From CAZIVO01 sp964542765 (GTDB lineage: Bacteria; Planctomycetota; UBA1135; UBA2386): a stretch of DNA of 15,886 nt. The position numbers and the translations under genes were made by a program. The stretch spans positions 1 through 15,886 of the forward strand of contig CAZIVO010000089.1 in the NCBI GenBank assembly GCA_964542765.1, in the 5' to 3' direction. This document shows positions 7,701-13,704 of this stretch, one piece after another. Each line of letters opens with the position of its first letter. Position 1 is the stretch's first letter. The notes under the pieces were generated by a model, which worked only from the letters and a program-made list of their open reading frames with translations, was not told where the DNA came from and did not search any database.

Positions 7701-8448
7701 GAAAATAGAGGGTCTGGTCATCTGCCGGCGCTCCGTGCCAGATCCAGTGGATGGTCGCGTCGTCCGTTTTTGTCTCGGCAGCCGGAAGCTTGCGCAGCAC
7801 GATGTCCTTGAAGTAGGCCTTCATGTCTGACCCGCGGTGGACTTGCAGGGCGAGGACGCCTTTGCGCGGTTGCTGTCGGTGGCCTTCGATCACGTCGACC
7901 GTGACGACACCATTGACCTTGTGGGTCAGGCGGTTGCCCTGACAGCGGATCGAGTAATCATTCCATTCCGAGATGTCGACGGCGGTCTTGTCGCCTACCT
8001 TGCCGATGACCTTTGGCTTGCCCGTTTTAGCATCGGTTTCGATTTTCTGATTACGTGTGGCGAGGATGCCTCGGCCACCTTCTTCGTAGAGCATTCCGAC
8101 GTAGTCGGCTTTGGGATGAATGTCCGCCTGATAGCCGGTCACACGCCAGGTCTCGGGGTCGGCGATGCGGCTGCGATACTGGATGCCGGAGTTGTTGTTG
8201 CCCTCGATGCGGGCGCGCATGGTCAGTTCGAAGTCTTCGACCTCACCACCCTTCCATATGAGGAATGTGTTTGCCTTGATCTTCTTGCCGACGGTGGACC
8301 CTGTGATCAGCCCATCCTCGACGGACCAGATGTCGGGGTTGCCCGACCATTGGGTTAGGGCCTTGCCATCGAACAGGGAGATCTCCTGTCCATGGGCAGC
8401 GACAACCAGAGTGAGGGCGAGAAGGGAGGGAGGAAGCTTGGACGACAT
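4771..8448 (-). CDS. Giant exported DUF1080 / carbohydrate-binding / dehydrogenase propeller / HEAT / cytochrome c protein
   Basis: This 1,225-residue protein is exported (signal peptide PPSLLALTLVVAAHGQ, cleavage near residue 20). Domains in order are: DUF1080 (3-keto-disaccharide hydrolase-like), about 22-220, with SLFDGKALTQW and NNNSGIQYRSR; a beta-sandwich resembling the sugar-binding module of glycosidases, about 232-345, with RFIAWVNGKRV; a glucose/sorbosone dehydrogenase-like beta-propeller of the planctomycete membrane-bound dehydrogenase type, about 405-755; a helical HEAT-like stretch, about 775-1045; and a PVC-type cytochrome c domain, about 1080-1215, with haem motif CAACH (C1091, C1094, H1095) and M1192 in QMPPG as possible sixth ligand. 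It presumably binds and oxidises a sugar outside the cytoplasm, passing electrons to the C-terminal haem. I chose the ATG at 8448 because it places the signal peptide first; an in-frame ATG at 8541 would put 31 polar residues before it. The sulfatase lies 20 bases downstream. Confidence 0.88.
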   Translation of the reverse strand: MSSKLPPSLLALTLVVAAHGQEISLFDGKALTQWSGNPDIWSVEDGLITGSTVGKKIKANTFLIWKGGEVEDFELTMRARIEGNNNSGIQYRSRIADPETWRVTGYQADIHPKADYVGMLYEEGGRGILATRNQKIETDAKTGKPKVIGKVGDKTAVDISEWNDYSIRCQGNRLTHKVNGVVTVDVIEGHRQQPRKGVLALQVHRGSDMKAYFKDIVLRKLPAAETKTDDATIHWIWHGAPADDQTLYFRRSFTVEGKVKAAFLQATCDNRFIAWVNGKRVLHSNGWEAPVASDIKKQLVQGLNTIAIRGQNESGPAGLAAQIKIEMKNGATREIASDETWRASAKASRDWMESSFKDDGWAHSSKIGPVGKAGLTWTTTVTLASFNSAAEPGVPQEAKAASEVSVPVGFQAEVVFEVPKSMGSWVALTAGPNGEFFAADQKDGIYRIKPSEVDKPGSATTIEKLGVEIKGAQGLLWAFDSLYAMSNGGGSGLYRIRDSNKDGELDAIELLTKLKGAGEHGPHAVILSPDGKSLYVCAGNHTELPPFDSSRLPSNWGEDLLLPRQWDARGHARGRRAPGGWICKVSPDGKHWEVIASGFRNEYDIALNHEGELFSYDADMEWDLGMPWYRPTRICHAASGAEFGWRAGTGKWPDYCPDSLPAAIDIGPGSPTGVLFGHGAKFPQEYQHALFALDWTYGTIYAVHLSPRGASYTGKKEEFATGTPLPVTDAAIGHDGHFYFTTGGRGLQSKLYRIRYTGSRSTAPANPTDSGDSAMRSLRRSLEKFHGKVDPQAIDTAWLYINHPDRFLRYAARLAIEAQPVAQWSDRALTETRPQAAITALIGLARQGSPQLRPKLIGALQAIEQDDLTSQQQLGLLRAYALTFIRMGRPAKSTQQKIAADLDAIYPASNQPLNTELARILVYLNAPSVIEKTLALMKTNFVEIQPAWSSLITRNSRYGGTVQKMLDNMPPAWRIQLALILRNARNGWTMKQREQYFRFLNEAAEHPGGASYAGFLRNIRKEALATCTSAERAALAKVTGEKVKAASPLTVTPPKGPGQAWTTQEIVTLGEKGMRKLSYDVGRNLFHAASCAACHRFDGEGDSIGPDLTSLGNKFTLADLAESIAEPSKVISDQYAASVVNKHDGDAVFGRVIEASGNRGSVEVYPPVANAKPVRIARSQIKSIEPSAVSQMPPGLINTLNPDELKHLLAYLLSRGDRNDRAFRK

Positions 8449-8628
8449 GGACGGGAATGATAGCCGGGACCCTTGTAACGCCGTTGTCAATGATCGATAG
8501 ATCTTCACCTCCCGGGTGGGAATCTCCGATGGGTGGCGCACTTTGGCGGGGTGATGCGGCTGTTTTGGGTGCCGGGGATGGGCGATCTATCGGCCTTGGC
8601 CGCCTCGTCCCGAGAAACGTGTTGCGAA

Positions 8629-8646
8629 CCGGGCATCGATGCCAGG
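8629..8646. promoter_or_regulatory. Near-perfect 18-bp palindrome between divergent genes
   Basis: GGCATCGATGCC at 8632-8643 is an exact 12-bp palindrome. After one mismatched pair, CC and GG extend it to 8629-8646. It lies in the 246-base gap between the giant dehydrogenase-like gene (leftward) and the amidohydrolase (rightward), 48 bases before the latter's ATG, where an operator for a dimeric regulator would fit. A second, shorter inverted repeat, CGGCC-TT-GGCCG, is at 8600-8611. I see no convincing sigma-70 promoter in either direction here. Confidence 0.35.
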
Positions 8647-8694
8647 AGCATGGGTAATCCTGGCTCATGCCTGTTTCCGGAGTAGTGTCGGATC

Positions 8695-10407
8695 ATGGAA
8701 CTCACCAAGTTGCATCTGGCCTTGTTTCTCATCGCATCCAGCGCCATCGGTTTGCCGGCGCAGGATGAGGCAGCACCGCAGGCGGCGAACTTCGTCATCA
8801 AGAATGCCAAGATCATGACGATGGATAGCCGGTATCCACGTGCTGAGGCCCTGGCTGCGCGTGGGGAATGGCTGGTTGCGGTGGGGACAGGCGAGCAGAT
8901 CGCGCCGCTGATCGGTGCCGATACGAAGGTCGTCGATGCGGGTGGGCGTCTGGTCATCCCTGGCTTCAACGATTCTCATGGTCATTTCGCATCTGGCGCC
9001 CGGCTTCTGCGCTCACTGAATCTCTATGGCGTGGATTCGCTCGAAGAGGTGTTGCGATTGGTCGGTGAGGCGGTCGCTGGCAGCAAGCCGGGCGAGTGGA
9101 TCACGGGGTCTCGCTATGATCACACATTGTGGGGAGATCGCTGGCCGACCAGACACGATCTCGATCGTGTGGCGCCGGACAATCCGGTGGTCTTGACGCG
9201 GGCCAGCGGTCACTCCGTCTGGGTGAATTCCAAGGTCCTGGAGCTTTCAGGGATCACCGGGTCATCCAGGGACCCTCGTGCGGGGGAAATCCAGCGCGAT
9301 TCACAGACGGGCGAGCCGACCGGGATCCTGCTGGAGTCGGCGGCTGGTCTGGTCCGTCGACCGCCGCGAGTGGGATACAGCCCGGCTCGCATCAAGGATG
9401 ACCTGATACTCGGTCTGCAGCGAGCGGCCAGTCTCGGCGTTACCAGTGTTCAGACCAGTAGCAGTATCCGCGAGATGGAATTGCTTCGAGACCTCCGCGA
9501 GGAGGGCAAGCTGACCTTGCGCTGGACGGGATGGCTGCCCTTGAGCACTGCGCGTGGTCTGGTGGCGCGGGGGGTTCGTAGCCAGCAGGGCGATGACTGG
9601 GTGCGGATCGGTTTCCTCAAGGGTTACATCGATGGCACGCTCGGCGAGGGAACGGCGGCGATGTTCGAGCCCTTCACCGACAGAGAGGGTTTCACGGGTC
9701 TTCCCAGGATGACCGAAGAAGAACTGGGCGAGGCTGTGGTCTTCGCCGATCGCAATGGTTTCCAGATCGGCATCCACGCGATCGGCGACAAGGGTGTGCA
9801 CATGGTTTTGAACGCTTTTGAACGTGCTGCCCTCGTGAACGGGACGCGCGATCGCCGACACCGTGTCGAGCATGCACAGTTGATCGCCCCCGACGATATC
9901 CGGCGCTTTGGTCGGCTCGGCGTTGTAGCGAGCATGCAGCCTACCCATTGCACGACCGACATGCGCTTTGCACAGGGCCGTGTCGGGATCGAGCGTTGCA
10001 AGACCGCTTATGCGTGGCGGAGCCTGCTCGATAGCGGTGCTGTGATCGCATTCGGTACCGACTGGCCGGTCGAACCACTGGATCCGATGCGGGGAGTTTT
10101 CAGCGGCGTGACGCGGACGAATATTCAGAAGATGGAGCCTTCGACAGGCTGGTTTCCCGAGCAGAAACTCTCCGTGTGGGAGAGCATCTACTACTACACC
10201 TGGGGTAGCGCTTATGGTGAGCATCGTGAGAATGTGAAGGGATCGCTGTCGCCCGGAAGATTTTGCGATCTCGTGATCATGGACCGGGATCTCTTTACTG
10301 TTCCGCCCGCCGAGATCCTCGGCGCGAAGGTTGATGTCACCGTCGTCGGTGGCCGGGTTGTATGGGATCGCGCCAGCGGCAAGTGGGGGCCGAAGGCAGG
10401 GCGTTGA
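8695..10407 (+). CDS. Exported YtcJ-like amidohydrolase (amidohydrolase family 3)
   Basis: The 570-residue protein is a metal-dependent hydrolase of the YtcJ type, a group with mostly unassigned amide or ester substrates. A signal peptide covers about residues 1-22 (LHLALFLIASSAIGLPAQ), so it acts outside the cytoplasm. Metal-site motifs are PGFNDSHGHF (H95, H97), a candidate bridging lysine in FLKGYIDGTLGEGT (K309), HAIGDKG (H361), RHRVEHAQL (H393) and FGTDWPVEPLDP (D456). VIKNAKIMTMD near residues 34-44 and the closing VTVVGGRVVWD form the composite beta-sandwich typical of the superfamily. The ATG at 8695 is preceded by GGAG at 8679-8682, 12 bases upstream, which is a little distant. It is divergent from the dehydrogenase/sulfatase genes. 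No substrate can be read from the sequence. Confidence 0.92.
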   Translation: MELTKLHLALFLIASSAIGLPAQDEAAPQAANFVIKNAKIMTMDSRYPRAEALAARGEWLVAVGTGEQIAPLIGADTKVVDAGGRLVIPGFNDSHGHFASGARLLRSLNLYGVDSLEEVLRLVGEAVAGSKPGEWITGSRYDHTLWGDRWPTRHDLDRVAPDNPVVLTRASGHSVWVNSKVLELSGITGSSRDPRAGEIQRDSQTGEPTGILLESAAGLVRRPPRVGYSPARIKDDLILGLQRAASLGVTSVQTSSSIREMELLRDLREEGKLTLRWTGWLPLSTARGLVARGVRSQQGDDWVRIGFLKGYIDGTLGEGTAAMFEPFTDREGFTGLPRMTEEELGEAVVFADRNGFQIGIHAIGDKGVHMVLNAFERAALVNGTRDRRHRVEHAQLIAPDDIRRFGRLGVVASMQPTHCTTDMRFAQGRVGIERCKTAYAWRSLLDSGAVIAFGTDWPVEPLDPMRGVFSGVTRTNIQKMEPSTGWFPEQKLSVWESIYYYTWGSAYGEHRENVKGSLSPGRFCDLVIMDRDLFTVPPAEILGAKVDVTVVGGRVVWDRASGKWGPKAGR

Positions 10408-10462
10408 GAGGCGCCTCCCCGACTCGCATGTGCACCACTCTCGTTGGCCTTGGGATGCGGTG

Positions 10463-10879
10463 ATGTTCGATTGGATCCGACAGCATGAGAATCTTCTCTG
10501 GGCTCTGGGGATCTTCTCGATCATTTGCTTCCTCCTCTCGCTTGTCGTGATCCCCTGGCTGGTCATCAGGCTCCCGCGAGATCATTTTGTGCGTCGCGGC
10601 AGAGTCCCGGTCCAGACCGCTTACTCGATGCGGCAGGTCGTTTGGTTTGCCGTCAAGAACACCGTCGGCATGGTTTTTGTCTTCACTGGTGTGGCGATGT
10701 TGGTTCTGCCTGGCCAGGGCATCCTCACGATCTTGATCGGAGTCGGCCTCATGGACTTTCCCGGCAAGCATCGGTTCGAGCGGATGGTTCTGCGGCAGGG
10801 ATCGGTTCTGAGAGCGATGAACTGGCTGCGTGAGAAGGCAGGGAGAGAGCCACTGCAACAGGATGAGCCAGAGATGTGA
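10463..10879 (+). CDS. Small PGPGW-type membrane protein
   Basis: The 138-residue protein has a hydrophobic segment at about 11-36 (LLWALGIFSIICFLLSLVVIPWLVI) flanked by charged residues, and a second hydrophobic region at about 66-97 holding the hallmark VLPGQGILTILIGVGLMDFPGKH. This matches the PGPGW family of small inner-membrane proteins of unknown function; here the motif is LPGQG instead of LPGPG. A basic amphipathic tail (residues 101-130) probably lies in the cytoplasm. I chose the ATG at 10463 because the hydrophobic segment then begins soon after it; a GTG directly before it (10460) is equally close. In-frame codons further upstream overlap the amidohydrolase gene and look non-coding. 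The gap to the amidohydrolase is 55 bases, so co-transcription is plausible, but a functional link is not evident. Confidence 0.82.
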   Translation: MFDWIRQHENLLWALGIFSIICFLLSLVVIPWLVIRLPRDHFVRRGRVPVQTAYSMRQVVWFAVKNTVGMVFVFTGVAMLVLPGQGILTILIGVGLMDFPGKHRFERMVLRQGSVLRAMNWLREKAGREPLQQDEPEM

Positions 10880-11042
10880 GTCGTCGGCGCCGTGGCGTGG
10901 GCGCGGGGAGAGGGTCAGGCCGAAACTGCCTTCGCGGGGTGTCCGGGGGTGATGTTGGCGGGCAATCTGGATCGCGAGGCTCTGGATTCGCGGGTTGCGG
11001 GCATGCCGAGCGTCCGCGAAAGGAGTACGGGGTCGTCTCCTT

Positions 11043-11051
11043 TGGTAAGAT
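11043..11051 (+). promoter_or_regulatory. Possible extended -10 promoter for the secreted-protein gene
   Basis: TGGTAAGAT fits the extended -10 form TGn followed by a hexamer sharing four of six bases with TATAAT. Transcription would start near 11058, about 20 bases before the ATG at 11078 and just ahead of its ribosome-binding site. There is no good -35 element at the proper distance. The surrounding 198-base gap (10880-11077) also holds an inverted repeat, TTCGCGG (10987-10993) with CCGCGAA (11014-11020), that could end the upstream transcript. Confidence 0.25.
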
Positions 11052-11077
11052 GGGACAAAGCCGCCGTGAGGATATCC

Positions 11078-12139
11078 ATGCGTGATAGATTTCTGTTGTT
11101 CTGTGGTGTGATAGCCACGGTGTTCTGTTCTGTTCGCGTCAGCGCCCAGTCGAAGAATTTCTTCAGCTACTTCAACGACAAGACGACCTACACGGCCCGT
11201 TCCGATTTTGGGAAGGGCTCGGGCGAACTCCTTCAGCAGTTTTCGAAAAGCGCCTTCAGGGGTATCGGTGACACTGGACAGGCTTGCGAGGTCAATGGCG
11301 TTCGGTGGGTCAACCAGGATCAGAACGCCGCTACCCAGGAGAAGTTTCGTGTCTTGATCCGGAAGAGCGGTCCGGCCAAGGGTCCCGATGCGACTCCTGC
11401 CGGAGTGATCTGGCAGTCGAACGTTTTGACCACGCCGCTCGGCACGGGAGCCCGGGCCTGGATGAACACGCTGAACTTCGCCACGCCCGTCAAGATTCCC
11501 TGTGATCAGGACATCTTCTATGGCCTTCAGTTCACGCCTGCCCCTGCCTGGTCAACGGACGGACATTCTCTGCATGGGAGTTTCTATGCCGGCGGCACCA
11601 GCGGTGACGTGGTGCGTCCGAACGCACCGACATTATCGTGGACGATCATCAGCAACACTCCGCCGAGGAGGGTTCAAGTAACGGGGGCACCACGCGTGAA
11701 TCGCGTATGGTTGATCACATCGACCCCGCAGTTCAATGTCGGGAACCTCCACATTCAGGCGCGCGCACCATCACCCAGTTTTGGTGCTGGTGGGATTTAT
11801 CCCGATGTGGCAGTGCCGGCACGCGAAGGCCTTGCTTTTCGCTTGAAGGATACGCAGGCGGCCAGCAGCAATGCATTTTTCCTGGTATCGGCGAAGTTCT
11901 CGCCGATAGGTCTGAGTCTGCCTGGCATGCAGGGTCGCATTTGGGTCGATCTGTCGAGCATGGTTGTTATGGGCAGTGCGACCGCGAATGCACAGGGAGT
12001 TGCGATCTTCGCTCCGGGCTTCACTGCTCGGGCGGCCTTGCCCGCCTGGTGGCAGGGCGCCTACGACATCAAGTTCCAGTCGGTTTTGCTCGCGGGGAAT
12101 GTGGTGCGTATGTCGAATGCCCAGGCGGTGAATTTCTGA
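11078..12139 (+). CDS. Secreted protein of unknown function
   Basis: I do not recognise a named family. The 353-residue product has a clear signal peptide (RFLLFCGVIATVFCSVRVSAQS, cleavage after about residue 24, VSA-QS). The mature part is rich in beta-forming, Gly, Ala, Ser and Pro residues, with only two cysteines (C70 and C142), which could form one disulfide. Residues 245-353 have the look of a C-terminal beta-sandwich seen in many planctomycete exported proteins: a strand segment with FFLVSAKFS, then GRIWVDLSS, a GVAIFAPGF turn, a WWQGAYDIKFQSV strand and an ending like VRMSNAQAV. That likeness is a general impression, not a family match. GAGG at 11068-11071 lies six bases before the ATG and decides the start; in-frame codons back to 10892 are low-complexity, and the signal peptide begins here. 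It is probably surface-located or extracellular. Confidence 0.85.
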   Translation: MRDRFLLFCGVIATVFCSVRVSAQSKNFFSYFNDKTTYTARSDFGKGSGELLQQFSKSAFRGIGDTGQACEVNGVRWVNQDQNAATQEKFRVLIRKSGPAKGPDATPAGVIWQSNVLTTPLGTGARAWMNTLNFATPVKIPCDQDIFYGLQFTPAPAWSTDGHSLHGSFYAGGTSGDVVRPNAPTLSWTIISNTPPRRVQVTGAPRVNRVWLITSTPQFNVGNLHIQARAPSPSFGAGGIYPDVAVPAREGLAFRLKDTQAASSNAFFLVSAKFSPIGLSLPGMQGRIWVDLSSMVVMGSATANAQGVAIFAPGFTARAALPAWWQGAYDIKFQSVLLAGNVVRMSNAQAVNF

Positions 12140-12221
12140 AGAGATTGTCGGTCGGATTCCTCGGGGCATGAGCGTTCCTGCGGTTGTGCCCGGGACCATC
12201 CCAGGAGCAGGGGACAGGTTT

Positions 12222-12244
12222 GGGGAGGGTCCGGGGGGAAGGGG
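12222..12244 (+). other. G-quadruplex motif upstream of gltA
   Basis: Four G-runs, at 12222-12225, 12227-12229, 12233-12238 and 12241-12244, are separated by loops of one, three and two bases. This meets the usual G3+N1-7 rule, and another GGGG lies at 12210-12213. It sits on the gltA coding strand, 104-126 bases before the start codon, in a 208-base gap with no convincing gene. It could affect transcription or RNA structure, or it may simply be a G-rich stretch. Confidence 0.45.
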
Positions 12245-12347
12245 TGGTGAGTGGCGGATGGTCGATGATCTATTGCCAGTCAGACGCTCACAAGCCATCG
12301 AGAAACCACCTTGTCTGTTTGCTGGGAGTCCGTCAGAATCCCTGCAG

Positions 12348-13631
12348 ATGAAGAACGAGAACTTGAAAGACGCTGGCTCTGCTGAACTCACCTATGGGGA
12401 TATCAAGATAACCCTGCCGGTGATCGAGGGTTGTGAGGGTGAAAAAGCCGTCGATATCAGTGGCCTGCGCAAGCAGACGGGGCTGATCACCTTTGATCCT
12501 GGCTACGGGAACAGCGGGGCTTGTCGCAGTGACATCACCTTCATCGATGGCGAGAAAGGAATCCTGCGCTACCGCGGCTATCCGATCGAGGAACTCGCGG
12601 AGAAGAGTTCCTTCCTGGAGGTCGCTTATTTGTTGATCGAGGGTGAGTTGCCGACGCCCGAGGAACTTGAGAAGTTCTCGCAGGAAATCACCGGCCACAC
12701 GATGCTCCATGAGGACTTCAAGCGTTTCTTTGCGGCTTTGCCCAAGGATGCACATCCGATGCCTTCGTCGGCTGCTTCGGTGGGCGCCTTATCGACCTTC
12801 TATCAGGACCCGGAGAGCAAGGCTCTTACCCACAAGAGCGTCGTTCGACTGCTAGCGAAGATGCCAACGATCGCTGCTCATTCGTACAAGCATTCGATTG
12901 GGCAACCATTCATCTACCCTCGCAACAATCTCGATTACGCCTCGAACTTCTTGCACATGATGTTTGCGACGCCATGCGAGGATTATGAGCCGGATCCTGT
13001 CGTTGCCAAGGCGCTCGATCTTCTCTTGATTCTCCATGCGGACCACGAGCAGAACTGCTCGACCAGCACGGTGCGACTGGTCGGTAGTTCCCGCGCTAAT
13101 TTCTTTGCCAGCATCGCTTCGGGAATCAGTGCTCTGTGGGGATCGTTACACGGTGGTGCGAATCAGAAGGTCATCGAAATGCTGGAGGCCATCGCTGCTG
13201 AGCATGGCAGCGCCAAGCGCTTCGTGGAGAAGGCCAAGGACAAGAGTTCCACAACCCGACTGATGGGTTTCGGGCACCGGGTCTACAAGAGCTACGATCC
13301 TCGGGCGAAGATCTTGAAGAAGACCTGTGCAGAGGTTCTCGAGCGACTGGGTGGGAAGGGCGAACTCCTGGAAATCGCCATGGGCCTCGAAGAGATTGCG
13401 CTGAAAGACGAGTATTTTGTGAGCCGCGGTCTCTATCCGAACGTCGATTTCTATTCCGGAGTCATCTATCAGGCGATCGGTATCCCGGTGAACATGTTCA
13501 CGGTCCTCTTCGCGATGGGGCGCTTGCCCGGGTGGATTGCTCAGTGGTTGGAGATGCGCGAGGACCCGGCCTTCCGGATCGGGCGTCCGCGCCAGGTCTA
13601 TACCGGCCCGACAGAGCGCCACATGGACTGA
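12348..13631 (+). CDS. gltA: Citrate synthase, type II (GltA-like)
   Basis: This 427-residue enzyme condenses oxaloacetate with acetyl-CoA to citrate, the entry step of the TCA cycle, in the cytoplasm. The length equals that of E. coli GltA. Recognisable motifs are ILRYRGYPIEELAEKSSFLE (72-91), ILHADHEQNCSTSTVRLVGSS (228-248), WGSLHGGANQKV with catalytic H268, GFGHRVYKSYDPRA with H310, PNVDFYSGVIYQAIGIP with catalytic D367, and near the end RIGRPRQVYTGP. The N-terminal beta domain (residues 10-60, ending PGYGNSGACRSDITFIDGEKG) marks the Gram-negative hexameric type that is often inhibited by NADH. I chose the ATG at 12348 because the product then starts as GltA proteins do. In-frame codons from 12168 would add 60 residues with no sign of conservation. 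No good Shine-Dalgarno lies directly before the ATG (CCCTGCAG precedes it). Confidence 0.97.
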   Translation: MKNENLKDAGSAELTYGDIKITLPVIEGCEGEKAVDISGLRKQTGLITFDPGYGNSGACRSDITFIDGEKGILRYRGYPIEELAEKSSFLEVAYLLIEGELPTPEELEKFSQEITGHTMLHEDFKRFFAALPKDAHPMPSSAASVGALSTFYQDPESKALTHKSVVRLLAKMPTIAAHSYKHSIGQPFIYPRNNLDYASNFLHMMFATPCEDYEPDPVVAKALDLLLILHADHEQNCSTSTVRLVGSSRANFFASIASGISALWGSLHGGANQKVIEMLEAIAAEHGSAKRFVEKAKDKSSTTRLMGFGHRVYKSYDPRAKILKKTCAEVLERLGGKGELLEIAMGLEEIALKDEYFVSRGLYPNVDFYSGVIYQAIGIPVNMFTVLFAMGRLPGWIAQWLEMREDPAFRIGRPRQVYTGPTERHMD

Positions 13632-13672
13632 AGACTGCGTTATCGAGAGGGGATGGGGAAAGCCGGTTCCGG

Positions 13673-13697
13673 GGTGGAAACCGTCCGTGTTTCCACC
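13673..13697 (+). promoter_or_regulatory. Perfect 9-bp hairpin directly before the dam ribosome-binding site
   Basis: GGTGGAAAC (13673-13681) and GTTTCCACC (13689-13697) are exact reverse complements around a 7-base loop, CGTCCGT. The stem ends one base before GAGG (13698-13701), the only ribosome-binding-site candidate for dam. It is 42 bases past the gltA stop. No T-run follows, so it could be a 3'-end hairpin for gltA, a structure affecting dam translation, or both. Confidence 0.45.
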
Positions 13698-13704
13698 GAG
13701 GATC

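Noticed and set aside
8457..8490. Perfect TTGACA (minus strand, 8490-8485) and TATCAT (8462-8457) before the giant protein
   Set aside because: The spacer is 22 bases, too long for a sigma-70 promoter, and the -10 would lie only eight bases from the chosen start codon.
10408..10417. Perfect 10-bp palindrome GAGGCGCCTC after the amidohydrolase stop
   Set aside because: It leaves no loop for a hairpin and has no T-run; short GC palindromes are common in this DNA.
9301..10566. 421-codon open frame on the minus strand opposite the amidohydrolase
   Set aside because: The plus-strand frame holds all metal-site motifs and a signal peptide; the antisense product has no recognisable feature.
12311..12339. 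TTGTCT and CAGAAT with a 17-base spacer before gltA
   Set aside because: Each hexamer matches the consensus only 4/6, and the start site would fall practically on the ATG. I could not tell it from chance.
12168..12347. In-frame upstream extension of citrate synthase (60 residues)
   Set aside because: The residues are Gly/Pro/Arg-rich and unlike any GltA N-terminus. The ATG at 12348 gives the usual 427-residue length, and the stretch holds a G-rich non-coding motif.
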